A stretch of 64,000 bases of DNA. It comes from Sphaerisporangium krabiense. Lineage in GTDB: Bacteria; Actinomycetota; Actinomycetes; Streptosporangiales; Streptosporangiaceae. Shown one piece after another: positions 25,141-34,000 of the stretch; the first letter of the stretch is position 1; each line of letters begins with the position of its first letter. The position numbers were made by a program, and so were the translations under genes. Below the pieces are notes generated by a model. The model was not told the origin of the DNA, ran no database searches, and worked only from the letters and a program-made list of their open reading frames with translations. The stretch spans positions 5,398,001 to 5,462,000 of the forward strand of contig NZ_JACHBR010000001.1 in assembly GCF_014200435.1 (NCBI RefSeq), given 5' to 3'.

Positions 25141-25620
25141 CATGAACTGCGTACCTTCGCCGACAGGCAGCGCGGCGCGGCTGGTGCGGGGGGAGAGTCC
25201 GGGTTCGCGGCGGCGGGATGAGGTTTCCCGCGGGAGGCGGCCGGTGGCGCGCGGCCTGCGGCGATCCCCCCGTGACCTCTTGGAGTTCGTCTTGCATGCA
25301 GGGAGGAGAATCTGCCGGCTGGGGTTGTGTGATCCCACCCGTACCGCGCCGTCGTGGTGGCTCACCGCGCTCCCACCCATGAACTGCCGGCCTCCGGCGA
25401 TCGGAAGGATGGCCCGGTCTGTAAGGGACGAGAGGCCGGGGTTTGCGGCGGCAGGTCGGCGCTTCTCCATGGGAAGTAGCTGGTGGTATGCGCGGCCTGC
25501 GGCGATGCCGCCCGGCGATCTCTGCGAGTTCGTCTTGTGTGGAGGGGGGAGGGTTTGTCGGCTGGGGTTGTGTGATCCCACCCGTACCGCCCCGTCGTGG
25601 TGGCTCACCGCGCTCCCACC
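25141..25620. repeat. Two tandem ~240-base repeat units
   Basis: The word CATGAACTGC recurs at 25141, 25378 and 25621, giving units of 237 and 243 bases. Both units share GCGGCCTGCGGCGAT, GAGTTCGTCTTG and a nearly identical 65-base end (GGCTGGGGTTGTGTGATCCC ... CGCTCCCACC). Divergence is mostly at the centre of each unit. Confidence 0.8.
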
Positions 25621-25641
25621 CATGAACTGCCGGCCTCCGGC

Positions 25642-25880
25642 GATCGGAAGGGCGGCCCGGTCTGCGGCGATGGAAGGACGGCCCGGCCTCCGGCGATGGA
25701 AGGACGGCCCGGTCTGCGGTGATCGGAAGGGCGGCCCGGTCTGCGGCGATGGAAGGACGGCCCGGCCTCCGGCGATGGAAGGACGGCCCGGTCTGCGGTG
25801 ATCGGAAGGGCGGCCCGGTCTGCGGTGATCGGAAGGGCGGCCCGGTCTGCGGCGATGGAAGGGTGGCCCGGCCTGTCCGA
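25642..25880. repeat. Minisatellite of nine 26/27-base units
   Basis: Three unit types alternate: type A starts GATCGGAAGGGCGGCCCGGT (27 bases), types B and C start GATGGAAGGACGGCCCGG (26 bases) and differ in the last eight bases (CCTCCGGC or TCTGCGGT). The order reads A-B-C-A-B-C-A-A-B', so a three-unit block was itself duplicated. The unit begins inside the end of the ~240-base element (CCGGCGATCGGAAGG), so it probably arose from it. Confidence 0.85.
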
Positions 25881-26121
25881 TCGGAGGGGCCGGGCGTGCG
25901 TGGCATGAGCGGTGCTCACGGTCTACGGCGGTGACAGCGGTGCTTGCGCCTGCGGGGACAGAAGTGGCGCTTCTCGGGGTAGGGGGTACTGTGCCCGGCT
26001 GCGGCGTGTGGGGGAGCCCGCTTCCCGATCCTTCGAGCTCGTCTTGGGCTGATCTGCTGACCGCTCGGACCAGGAGGGCGGGAGGAAAGCGACGGGGGCG
26101 GGGCCCGCTGTAGGCGGGGAG

Positions 26122-26236
26122 CCATGGGTGGGAGCGTGGGGTCGGTTCACGCCGGAGGCCGGGAGGCCATGGGTGGGAGCGCGGTGAGTGACCACGACGG
26201 CGTGGTACGGGTGGGTTCACACAACCCCAGCCGATA
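26122..26236. repeat. Inverted copies of the ~240-base element's end
   Basis: Bases 26167-26233 are the reverse complement, with few changes, of the conserved 65-base segment at 25318-25380 and 25560-25623: CCATGGGTGGGAGCGCGGTG ... TCACACAACCCCAGCC. A shorter copy of CCATGGGTGGGAGCG lies at 26122. Together with the direct copies they form inverted repeats about 0.5-0.9 kb apart. Confidence 0.75.
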
Positions 26237-26556
26237 GGCCCTTTCCTTCCGCAGGGTTGAGGCCCTGGCCGGTGCCGTGGCGGTATGCCTGGGGCGGTGC
26301 TGTCGGGGAGGGGCGGGGCGGAGACGAAAAGATAGCTCTCGTCGACGGCGTGATCTGGCGGGTCGGCTGGGCTCTGGTGGCCTTGACTCATGGTCGGGAT
26401 TATCGAGTCAGCGCATGCGGAGCGTAGCCTTTCGTTTCCGGAGCGAATTGGTGCGTTCTAATCACTGTCTTCGTCGTATATCCGCAGGCAGGGGGTGTGG
26501 TGGTGGCTTTGGGGGGTGTCTGTGGTGTGCCGACGGTGAAGGTGAAGGATATCTTA

Positions 26557-26733
26557 ATGGCAACCAAATTCGATGAAATGATGACACGGCAGGGCCCAGT
26601 CAGGAAGGCTCACTCCGGGCCCGATCCTTGCGGGCACCGCGTGTTTCGGCGGCGCCGCAGTCAGTCATGGGAGGACGAGTGTCCGTGCCTCGTTCGCGCT
26701 CCGGGTTCTCGCCGGAGGTCGCCGCGGCGCTGA
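26557..26733 (+). CDS. Possible 58-residue small ORF overlapping the LuxR gene start
   Basis: ATG 26557 is preceded by GAAGGTGAAGGA with seven bases spacing, a very good ribosome site in an AT-rich promoter-like stretch. The peptide begins MATKFDEMMTRQGPVRKAHS and becomes Arg/Pro/Ser-rich where it overlaps, in another frame, the first 55 bases of the LuxR-type gene. Codon use in its own part is unlike the genome average. It could be a leader peptide that couples to the regulator, or chance. No family recognised. Confidence 0.3.
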   Translation: MATKFDEMMTRQGPVRKAHSGPDPCGHRVFRRRRSQSWEDECPCLVRAPGSRRRSPRR

Positions 26734-27686
26734 GCCAGGCCGACCGCGGAATCCGCGCGCGCATGGGCGATCACTATGCGCTGTTCGACTACTGGCGCTT
26801 CGCCATGAGCACGGTCTGCACGGTAGACGCGTTCTATGTTGGCTTTTACCGGGACAACCGGAAAATCGTATATCCTTACACCTTCGACGTGACGCTGCCC
26901 GTGAAGCAGTACGTCCCTCCGGAGGTGTCCGGCTACGGGCCGAAGGGGCAGGCGGCCTGGATTCTCCGGCACCGGCGCGCGTACACCTTCGCCGAGGACA
27001 ACGGCGCCCTGCTGCACAACGGGGCCGCGTTCGGCGACGAGAGGCGCGCCTCGGCGGACGCCGTCACGATCCCCCTCTTCGAACGGCGCGACGGCGGGCT
27101 GGCCGTCATCGGGCTGGCGTCGATGCAGTCGTACAAGGCGGGGGTCTACAGCGGCGAGCACGTGCGCGCGTTCGAGTGGACGGCGCGGTCGGTGGCGACC
27201 GTGCTCGCCCGGGAGCGCGAGGACGCGCTGGACCGCGACGAACTCGCCGTGCCGGGGGCCGGTTCCGAGACGGGGCCGCCCACCGTGATGGACGTGGTGC
27301 AGGACGTGTCGGCCATCCTCGCCGCCCTGCACGCCGGGATCTGCGAGCTGGAGGAGGCCGCCGCGCTGGAGGGGTCGCCGCTGCTCGGCCGGGTCCGCAG
27401 GCTCAGGCGGCGGTGCGAGCAGGGGCAGACCGAGACGATGGACATCATCGCCCGCCCCTCGCTGCACGAGGAGAACCTGCTCAACTCGCTGTCCTCCAAG
27501 GAGCGGGAGATCGCCTTCCTCATCGCCAGGGGAGGGATGACGAACAAGGAGATCGCCGCCCGTGTTTTCGTCACCGAATCGACCATCAAAGGCCACGTCT
27601 CGCGGATACTGCGGAAACTCGGCGTCGAACAGCGGTCGGGCATCGCCGCCAGGCTCGGGCATTTCATCGAAGAACCTCACCGGTAA
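26679..27686 (+). CDS. GAF-domain LuxR-type transcriptional regulator
   Basis: 335 residues. A GAF-like sensor (about 20-190; CTVDAFYVGFYRDNRKIVYPYTFD ... AVTIPLFERRDGGLAVIGLASMQ) is followed by a helical linker and a LuxR HTH near 268-325 (LNSLSSKEREIAFLIARGGMTNKEIAARVFVTESTIKGHVSRIL). It has no receiver domain, so it is a one-component regulator responding to a small molecule or redox state. GTG 26679 has GGGAGGA five bases upstream. A hairpin overlapping its stop codon ends the unit. Confidence 0.88.
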   Translation: MSVPRSRSGFSPEVAAALSQADRGIRARMGDHYALFDYWRFAMSTVCTVDAFYVGFYRDNRKIVYPYTFDVTLPVKQYVPPEVSGYGPKGQAAWILRHRRAYTFAEDNGALLHNGAAFGDERRASADAVTIPLFERRDGGLAVIGLASMQSYKAGVYSGEHVRAFEWTARSVATVLAREREDALDRDELAVPGAGSETGPPTVMDVVQDVSAILAALHAGICELEEAAALEGSPLLGRVRRLRRRCEQGQTETMDIIARPSLHEENLLNSLSSKEREIAFLIARGGMTNKEIAARVFVTESTIKGHVSRILRKLGVEQRSGIAARLGHFIEEPHR

Positions 27687-27699
27687 GGCTTCTTACCGT
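27682..27699 (+). terminator. Small hairpin at the end of the GAF-LuxR gene
   Basis: CGGTAAG-GCTT-CTTACCG forms a perfect seven-base stem with four-base loop that includes the stop codon. No U-tract follows. Confidence 0.5.
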
Positions 27700-27971
27700 C
27701 GGACGCCACGGTCAGGATCCGCCCGGGCCGCCCGGCCCGGCCGCGTTTCCGCACGTTGGGTTCACCGGTGTTCGCGCGCCGGGCGCCGGCAGTACTTAGT
27801 ACTGGGGGCGTCCCCGGAAAACCCGACGCGGATGTGGACGCCGCAGATGATCCGTGGGGATATGGTCCTTATGTCTAAAGGGAGGGTTTGTCCGAACCTG
27901 CCGGTTTTCTTGGCATACGTACGTGCCGTATGCCGGGGCCGGACGGCGCGGACACAGGCAAGGAGCCGGCT

Positions 27972-28526
27972 ATGGAGGGGTTGACCATCGCCATCCTCCT
28001 GGTCACGCTCGTCTTCGGAGTCCTGGTCTCCTGGCTTCACCGCCAGGGGATGGCGGCGCGCGAGCGCGTCTGCGAGGAGTTCCCCCTCGCTCCGGACCGG
28101 GCGATGCGGATCACGTTGGAGGCGGGTCTGACGACGCGGGAAAGGCTGTTGGGGAAGGCCGTGCCCGTCCAGTGCACAGGGAAGGGGATGAAGGTCGCGT
28201 TCGCCTGCCGGGCGGGGGTGATGAGCTTCGAGATCAGCGGGCTCGGTCACGCGGCGGGAAGCCGGGTGCTCGCGCACGCCGAGGATCTGGCCGTCATCCG
28301 GCTGCCCGAGGTGGGGGGCCTCGGGGCGTCGGCGACGAACGTGGTGTACCTGAAGGGAAGCCTGGCGAGGAACCCCGCCAGGCTGCTCCGCCGGCGCGAG
28401 CGCGTCTTCCGCGCGCTGGAGCGGGCGGCGCGACGGCAGGACGACCTCGCCGACGATCGGCGCGTGGGGAGACGCGTCAACGTGGGCGAGGCGGCCGCGG
28501 ATGAGGTGACACCGCGGGCGCGGTGA
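27972..28526 (+). CDS. Small single-helix membrane protein, function unknown
   Basis: 184 residues. ATG 27972 has AAGGAG six bases upstream (27960-27965). An N-terminal helix (LTIAILLVTLVFGVLVSWLH) anchors a cytoplasmic domain of mixed composition (GKAVPVQCTGKGMKVAFACRAGVMSFEISG, LARNPARLLRRRERVFRALERAARRQDD) with a basic end. No family recognised. It sits alone between the GAF-LuxR gene and the convergent ThDP enzyme. Confidence 0.65.
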   Translation: MEGLTIAILLVTLVFGVLVSWLHRQGMAARERVCEEFPLAPDRAMRITLEAGLTTRERLLGKAVPVQCTGKGMKVAFACRAGVMSFEISGLGHAAGSRVLAHAEDLAVIRLPEVGGLGASATNVVYLKGSLARNPARLLRRRERVFRALERAARRQDDLADDRRVGRRVNVGEAAADEVTPRAR

Positions 28527-28664
28527 CACCGATCAGGTGACCCCGTCGTTCCGGTGGCGTTGTCATCGGGCGGCGTTGTCATCGGGTGGCAGCGTCGTCG
28601 AGGTGGCGTTTCGGGGGCGGGGTGCGCGTCCGGGAGTCTCGTCCCGGGCGTGCGCCCCGCCGGC

Positions 28665-30380
28665 CTAGTCGGGCAGGACGCGGACGTCGATCACCGCGGA
28701 GCGGCCCGACTCCACCGACTGCAGCCCCCGGCGCAGCGCGGGGACCAGCTCGGCGAGGGCCGTGACGGTCTCGCCGTGGGCGTGGCAGGCGCGGGCGACC
28801 GCCGCGAAGTCGGGCGGCGCGGCGAACCGGGTGCCCTCGGCGTCGCCCCGGGCGGCGGACAGGCCCTCGGGGAACAGCTCGAAGACCGGCAGCCTGCTCG
28901 CGCGGTACCCGTTGTTGTTCACCACCACGGCCATGATCGGGGCGTTCGCCTCGGCGGCCAGGCACAGCGCCGCCGTGGGCACGCCGAACATGAAGCTGCC
29001 GTCGCCGACCACGGTCACGACCCGGCTGCCCGGCGAGGCCATGCGGACGCCGACCGCCCCGGCCAGGCCCCAGCCCAGGCCGGGCGTCCCCGCGCCGTAC
29101 ATGGTGCCGGGCAGGGTGCGGTGCAGGGTCTCGTGCAGGGCCCCCGCGCTGGTCACGGCCTCCTCGACCACCAGGTCCTGAGGGACGAGCACCTCGTTGA
29201 GCGCGGTGAACACCTCCTCGACGGTGATGTGGCCGCCGGCCGGGCGGGGGGCGGCGGACGGCGGGGGCGCGCCGGCGCCGGAGGAGGCGTCGGCGGCGAG
29301 GCCGGGCCGGTCGTCGGCCGGGGTGAGCCCGAGCTCCTCCAGCCGCACGGCGATCTGGTCGAGGGCGGTGGCGCCGTCGGCGGTCACCGCGAGGTCCACC
29401 GGGAACGTCCACAGCGGCATGTCGGTCTTCAGCGGGTCGGCGTCGATGTGCACGATCGTGGCGTCGTCCCGGGGACGGGTGACCTTGGGGATCCACGGCA
29501 CGTCGGCGTCGGCGACGAGGATGAGGTCGGCCTCCTCGACGGCCCGCCGCGCGTCCGCGGCCGAGAGCACGTTCATCGGATGGGAGGTCGAGATGTTGAC
29601 GCACCCGCTCTCGGCCAGGTCGACGACGCGCACGCCCGCGAGGTCCGCGAGGCGGGTGACGGCGCGGAAGCCGTCGGGGCGCCTGCCGGTCTTGGCGGTG
29701 ATCAGCAGGGGGCGCTCGGCCGCCACCAGCCGCTCGGCGATCCACCGCACGGTCTCGGCGTCGGCCGCGGGAGGCCGGGGGACGGCGTAGCCGGTGGTGC
29801 GGCCGGGCTCGCGGGCGGGCGGGTCCATCAGCACGTCGCGCGAGACCATCAGGTAGGCGGGGCCGGGCAGCCCGCCCGCCGCGACCTGCACGGCGCGCCC
29901 GATCGCCCGGGCCAGCATCTGGGGCCGGGTGATCTCGGTCACCCATTTGGCGTACGCGCGGACGGTCCCGGCCTGGTCGGGCACGTCCTGCAGCCAGTGG
30001 ATCGGGGTGGACCGGCCACCCGGGGCGTCGGGCTCCTCGCCGTAGGGCGTCTTCCCGGCGATGACGATCACACCGGCCCGGTCGCGCAGGGCGTTGTGCA
30101 TCATCGCGCCGAGGTTCTGCGTGCCGACGTCCACGTGGACGAACACGCACTGCGGGCGGCGGGTGACCTGCCAGTACCCGTGCGCGGCCGCCAGCGCGAC
30201 CGACTCGAAGGAGCAGGTGACGATGCCGGGGATCGTCACGCCCGCCTTCTCCAGCGTGGCGGCGGCCTCCTGCAGGGGCGCCGAGTCGGTCCCCGGGTTC
30301 AGGAACAGGTGCTCGACGCCGTGCTGCGCCAGCAGCCACAGCAGGTGCTCCGCGGTCGTCGCCGGCCGGAAGTCGTCCAC
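28665..30380 (-). CDS. Thiamine-diphosphate-dependent enzyme of the acetolactate synthase-like family
   Basis: 571 residues in the three-domain layout. The N-terminal PYR domain has the catalytic Glu in CSFESVALAAAHGYW; the middle domain spans about 195-335; the C-terminal domain has the ThDP/Mg motif VVGDGSFMFGVPTAALCLAAE...VVVNNNGYRASR. It resembles benzoylformate decarboxylase/acetolactate-synthase-like enzymes more than true IlvB, and no regulatory subunit is nearby, so the substrate is open; a 2-oxo acid is likely. GTG 30380 has GGAG ten bases upstream. It is a single gene with its own promoter region before the response regulator. Confidence 0.88.
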   Translation of the reverse strand: MDDFRPATTAEHLLWLLAQHGVEHLFLNPGTDSAPLQEAAATLEKAGVTIPGIVTCSFESVALAAAHGYWQVTRRPQCVFVHVDVGTQNLGAMMHNALRDRAGVIVIAGKTPYGEEPDAPGGRSTPIHWLQDVPDQAGTVRAYAKWVTEITRPQMLARAIGRAVQVAAGGLPGPAYLMVSRDVLMDPPAREPGRTTGYAVPRPPAADAETVRWIAERLVAAERPLLITAKTGRRPDGFRAVTRLADLAGVRVVDLAESGCVNISTSHPMNVLSAADARRAVEEADLILVADADVPWIPKVTRPRDDATIVHIDADPLKTDMPLWTFPVDLAVTADGATALDQIAVRLEELGLTPADDRPGLAADASSGAGAPPPSAAPRPAGGHITVEEVFTALNEVLVPQDLVVEEAVTSAGALHETLHRTLPGTMYGAGTPGLGWGLAGAVGVRMASPGSRVVTVVGDGSFMFGVPTAALCLAAEANAPIMAVVVNNNGYRASRLPVFELFPEGLSAARGDAEGTRFAAPPDFAAVARACHAHGETVTALAELVPALRRGLQSVESGRSAVIDVRVLPD

Positions 30381-30491
30381 GCGGTGTCTCCTCGTGTTGG
30401 GCGGCGTCCGACGCCGGCATCGACATATAGGAAATCCGATCGTATGTGATCGCTCCCTCGGACGTCAGGCCCGGTCGGGGCTTCGGCCCCG

Positions 30492-31136
30492 TCAGGACCC
30501 GAGGAAGCGCAGGACGGCGAGCACCCGGCGGCTGTACCCGGTGACGTGGGAGAGCGCCAGCTTGTCGAAGATCGCGTTGACGTGCTTCTCGACCGCGCTC
30601 TGCGAGACGAACAACTGCGCGGCGATCGAGGCGTTGGTGTAGCCCTGCGCCATGTGCCCGAGCACGTCGCGCTCGCGGGGCGTCAGCGTGGCCAGCGGGT
30701 CGGCGTGCGTGGTGCGGGCCAGCAGCCGCCGCACGACCTCCGGGTCGAACGCCGCGCCCCCGGCCCCGACCCGTTCCAGCGCGTCCAGGAAGTCCGACAC
30801 CTCGGCCACCCGGTCCTTCAGCAGGTAGCCCACGCCCGCCACGTCGCCGCCCATCAGCTCGGCGGCGTACTTGCGCTCGACGTACTGCGACAGCATCAGC
30901 ACCGGCGTGCCCGGCCAGCGCCGCCGGATCTCCAGGGCCGCCCGCAGCCCCTCGTCGGTGTGGGTCGGCGGCATCCGCACGTCGGCCACCACGATGTCGG
31001 GACGGCGCTCGGCGACGGCCGCGAGCAGCGCGGCGGCGTCCCCGACGGCGGCCTGCACCTCGTGGCCCTCCTCGGCGAGCAGGCGCGCCAGCCCCTCGCG
31101 CAACAGGGCCGAGTCCTCGGCCAGGATCACCCGCAT
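30492..31136 (-). CDS. NarL/FixJ-family response regulator (partner of adjacent kinase)
   Basis: 214 residues. The receiver has AEDSALLREGL, the phospho-Asp in IVVADVRMPP and the Lys in YLLKDRVAE. The LuxR HTH (LTPRERDVLGHMAQGYTNASIAAQLFVSQSAVEKHVNAIFDKL) is intact. Its start overlaps the end of the histidine kinase gene by ten bases, so the two are a cognate pair. The operon order is DedA, kinase, regulator. Confidence 0.94.
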   Translation of the reverse strand: MRVILAEDSALLREGLARLLAEEGHEVQAAVGDAAALLAAVAERRPDIVVADVRMPPTHTDEGLRAALEIRRRWPGTPVLMLSQYVERKYAAELMGGDVAGVGYLLKDRVAEVSDFLDALERVGAGGAAFDPEVVRRLLARTTHADPLATLTPRERDVLGHMAQGYTNASIAAQLFVSQSAVEKHVNAIFDKLALSHVTGYSRRVLAVLRFLGS

Positions 31137-32344
31137 GGCAGCTCCGCGGTCACGGTCGTCGGCCCTCCGGAAGGGCTGTGGACGGCGAGACGCCCGTCCA
31201 GCGCCGCCACCCGGCGCGCGAGCCCGGACAGGCCGCCGCCCGCGGGGTCGGCCCCGCCCCGTCCGTCGTCATGGACCCGCACGACCAGCATTGTGCCCGC
31301 ACGGGCCAGGCGGACGGTCACGAGCCCGGCCCCGGCGTGCTTGGCGGCGTTGGTGACCGCCTCGCACGCCACGAAGTACGCGGCCGTCTCCAGGTGCGGC
31401 GCGGGCCGCTCCTGGAGCTCGTAATCGACCGTCACGGGGACGGCCGCGCGCTCGGCGAGCGTCGCCAGCGCCTCCTGCAGACCCAGCGAGTCCAGCCCGC
31501 TCGGGTAGGCGCGCCAGGCCACCTCGCGCAGGTCGCCGATCGCGGCCCGCGCCTCCTGGTGCGCCTGCGCGAGCAGCGCGTCCAGCAGCTCGGGCGAGCG
31601 GCCCCGGCGCGCCCGCCCGATCAGCACCGCGAGGGCGACGAGGCGCTGCTGCAAGCCGTCGTGCAGGTCGCGCTCGATGCGCCGCCGCTCCTGGTCGACG
31701 GCCGCCACCACCCCGGCGCGGGTCTGGGCAAGCTCGGTGATCCGCCGTTCCAGCCGTTCGGTCGGGCTCGGGCCGAGCAGGCGGCCGGCCAGTGCGCGGT
31801 CCAGGTTGAGCACCCCGATCATGCCCATCACGTCCAGGAACAGCAGCAGGGCCGCGGCGGTGCCGAGGTACAGGACGATCCAGGGCTTGGGCGGGATGCC
31901 GTCGAGGGTCCCGCCGGTCAGCCAGGCCACCGCCATCTGCCCCACCGTGGCCGCGCCGAGCACCAGCAACAGCAGCACCGCGCCCCCGAGCAGGCCCACC
32001 GGCCAGCGCGCCGCCACATAGGCCAGCGGCCGGGAGCCCCGGGGCGGCGACTCCGGCAGGCCCCGCGCGCCGCAGAAGCGCAGGCGCCGCAGCTCCAGCG
32101 CGGCCAGCCGCCAAGCCGCGCCCTCCAGCGCCCGCCGGGCCGCGCCCCGTCCTCGCGGCCCTCCCGCGCGGACCGGGACGGCGGCGGCCCCGGCCAGCGC
32201 GCAGGCCAGCTCCGCGGGCGCGGTCACCGTGCCGAGCGCCAGGCCGGCGACCAGCCGCACGGCCCGCCGGGCGGCCCGCAGGACCGCCCGCCGGTCCCGC
32301 GCCGCCCCCGGGTCCGCGCCGTCCGGCTCCTCAGCGAGCCCCAT
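31127..32344 (-). CDS. NarL-type sensor histidine kinase
   Basis: 405 residues. The N-terminal half has a hydrophobic block and two or three membrane helices (VGLLGGAVLLLLVLGAATVGQMAVAWL, WIVLYLGTAAALLLFLDVMGMIGVL). The HisKA_3 phosphorylation site is RRRIERDLHDGLQQRLVALAV, and the ATPase domain has EAVTNAAKHAGAG, HDDGRGGAD and GGGLSGLARRV. The sensor is short and mostly membrane-embedded. ATG 32344 overlaps the DedA gene by 14 bases and the 3' end overlaps the regulator gene by 10, so all three are co-translated. Confidence 0.93.
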   Translation of the reverse strand: MGLAEEPDGADPGAARDRRAVLRAARRAVRLVAGLALGTVTAPAELACALAGAAAVPVRAGGPRGRGAARRALEGAAWRLAALELRRLRFCGARGLPESPPRGSRPLAYVAARWPVGLLGGAVLLLLVLGAATVGQMAVAWLTGGTLDGIPPKPWIVLYLGTAAALLLFLDVMGMIGVLNLDRALAGRLLGPSPTERLERRITELAQTRAGVVAAVDQERRRIERDLHDGLQQRLVALAVLIGRARRGRSPELLDALLAQAHQEARAAIGDLREVAWRAYPSGLDSLGLQEALATLAERAAVPVTVDYELQERPAPHLETAAYFVACEAVTNAAKHAGAGLVTVRLARAGTMLVVRVHDDGRGGADPAGGGLSGLARRVAALDGRLAVHSPSGGPTTVTAELPCG

Positions 32345-32969
32345 GCCTGCCTTTGCGCCGCTCGGCCAGCCGCACCCACACGAACACGGCCACGGTCAGC
32401 GCCACCGCGCCGACGACGACCTTGCTGAGGATCCCCGCGTAGGTCTCCACCAGCGACCAGTTCTCGCCCAGCAGGTACCCGGCGACGACGAACGCGGTGT
32501 TCCAGATCAGGCTCCCCAGGGTGGTGAGCAGGGTGAACGGCACGATGGGCATGCGCTCCACGCCCGCGGGCACCGAGATCAGGCTGCGGAAGATCGGGAT
32601 CATCCGCCCGAAGAACACGGTCTTGCGGCCGTGCCTGGCGAACCACGCCTCGGATCTCTCGATGTCGGACACCTTGACCAGCGGCAGGCGGCACGCGATG
32701 GCCACCACGCGGTCGCGCCCGAGCAGCGCCCCCACGGCGTACAGGGCCAGCGCGCCGATGACCGAGCCCAGCGTCGTCCACACCACCGCGTCCAGCAGGT
32801 CCATGTCGCCCCGGCTCGCGGTGAACCCCGCCAGCGGGAGGATCACCTCGCTCGGCAGCGGGGGGAACAGGTTCTCCAGCGCGATGGCGAGCCCCGCCCC
32901 CGGCGCGCCGAGCTGTTCCATGAGTCCGATCGCCCATCCGGCGACCCCGTCTACGGTCGTCGTGTTCAT
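32331..32969 (-). CDS. DedA-family membrane protein
   Basis: 212 residues from ATG 32969 (MNTTTVDGVAGWAIGLMEQL). DedA/SNARE-associated signatures are ENLFPPLPSEVILPLAGF, then FARHGRKTVFFGRMIPIFRSLISVPAG, with four to five helices. DedA proteins are thought to translocate undecaprenyl phosphate or other polyprenyl lipids. The promoter is readable: TAGCCT (32977-32982 on the minus strand) seven bases before the ATG, giving a leaderless message. It is the first gene of a DedA-kinase-regulator operon, suggesting that the kinase monitors the envelope. Confidence 0.92.
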   Translation of the reverse strand: MNTTTVDGVAGWAIGLMEQLGAPGAGLAIALENLFPPLPSEVILPLAGFTASRGDMDLLDAVVWTTLGSVIGALALYAVGALLGRDRVVAIACRLPLVKVSDIERSEAWFARHGRKTVFFGRMIPIFRSLISVPAGVERMPIVPFTLLTTLGSLIWNTAFVVAGYLLGENWSLVETYAGILSKVVVGAVALTVAVFVWVRLAERRKGRHGAR

Positions 32970-33077
32970 GCCCGAGAGGCTATGCAACACCGGACAAATC
33001 CGGGCATGAGGCGCACCACCCGCGTCCCGACGGTGCTCCACACCCCGGCACTGCGGAAAACCGCACCCCGCGCGGCG

Positions 33078-33926
33078 TCAGGGCAGCGTGAGGATCTCGC
33101 TCCCGCCGTCGGTGACCACGATGGTGTGCTCGAACTGCGCGGTGCGCCTGCGGTCCTTGGTGACGGCGGTCCAGCCGTCCGGCCACAGGTCGTACTCGAT
33201 GGTGCCGAGCGTGAGCATGGGCTCGATCGTGAAGGTCATGCCCGGCACGAGCGTCACGGCCAGCGAGGGATCGTCGTAGTGCGGCACGATGAGGCCGGAG
33301 TGGAACGAGGTCGAGATGCCGTGGCCGGTGAAGTCGCGCACGACGCCGTAGCCGAACCGCTTGGCGTAGGCGGAGATCACCCGGCCGACGATGTTGAGCT
33401 GCCGTCCGGGCGCCACGGCCTTGATCGCGCGCATCATGGCCTCGCGGGTGCGCTCGACCAGCAGCCGGGACTCCTCGTCCACCTCGCCGACCAGGAAGGT
33501 GGCGTCGGTGTCGCCGTGCACGCCGCCGATGTAGGCGGTGATGTCCACGTTGACGATGTCGCCGTCGCGCAGCACGGTGTCGTCGGGGATGCCGTGGCAG
33601 ATCACCTCGTTGATCGAGGTGCACAGGGACTTGGGGTACCCGCGGTACCCGAGCGTGGAGGGGTAGGCGTCGTGGTCGCAGAGGAACTCGTGCCCGACGC
33701 GGTCGAGCTCGTCGGTGCTGACGCCCGGCGCGACGTGCCGGCCCACCTCTTCCAGGGCCTGGGCGGCGATGCGGCCCGCGACGCGCATGCGCTCGATCGT
33801 CTCGGGCGTCTGGACGTCGGTCTCGCCCCGGCGGGGCTGCTTGCGGCCGACGTACTCCGGCCGCTCGATGTGGGCGGGAACCTTGCGGGTGGGCGAGAGC
33901 CGCCCTGGCCGGAGCGTTGTCGTCAT
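33078..33926 (-). CDS. map: Type I methionine aminopeptidase
   Basis: 282 residues, including an N-terminal extension (about 1-35, [21 protein letters not shown]) seen in actinobacterial MetAPs. Metal ligands can be placed: DI in [19 protein letters not shown] (two Asp), His in FTGHGIS, Glu in FTIEPML and Glu in AQFEHTIVV; the substrate-side His is in [11 protein letters not shown]. It removes the initiator Met from new proteins. TAGACT (33933-33938, minus) six bases before ATG 33926 marks a leaderless promoter. A small TGCGG-AAAA-CCGCA hairpin lies just past the stop (33052-33065). Confidence 0.95.
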   Translation of the reverse strand: MTTTLRPGRLSPTRKVPAHIERPEYVGRKQPRRGETDVQTPETIERMRVAGRIAAQALEEVGRHVAPGVSTDELDRVGHEFLCDHDAYPSTLGYRGYPKSLCTSINEVICHGIPDDTVLRDGDIVNVDITAYIGGVHGDTDATFLVGEVDEESRLLVERTREAMMRAIKAVAPGRQLNIVGRVISAYAKRFGYGVVRDFTGHGISTSFHSGLIVPHYDDPSLAVTLVPGMTFTIEPMLTLGTIEYDLWPDGWTAVTKDRRRTAQFEHTIVVTDGGSEILTLP

Positions 33927-34000
33927 GCGGCAAGTCTAGTTCCGCCCCGGTAGGGCAGGATCTGAGTGGACGGCGGGCGCGCAGCGGCTGAGGAGGGCGT

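Larger units (their letters stand above)
24924..26678. other. 1.75 kb region with no convincing gene, dominated by repeats
   Basis: Long open frames exist on both strands here, but they read as low-complexity peptides with repeated blocks and no domain, so I leave them out. The content is: partial element near 25115-25141, two roughly 240-base tandem units (25141-25620), a 26/27-base minisatellite (25642-25880), inverted element copies (26122-26236), then an AT-richer promoter-like stretch (26395-26560) before the LuxR gene. Confidence 0.6.

Noticed and set aside
25642-25880. The 26/27-base tandem units as a CRISPR array
   Set aside because: There are no unique spacers; the units abut one another and vary only by a few bases, so it is a minisatellite. 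No cas genes are present.
24928-26391. A 487-codon minus-strand frame across the repeat complex
   Set aside because: It consists of the repeats themselves translated (Arg/Pro/Ser/Gly-rich), has no start signal or domain, and other frames are equally open.
28554-28592. Two GGCGTTGTCATCGGG words in tandem between convergent genes
   Set aside because: Only two short copies; too little to call a repeat element.
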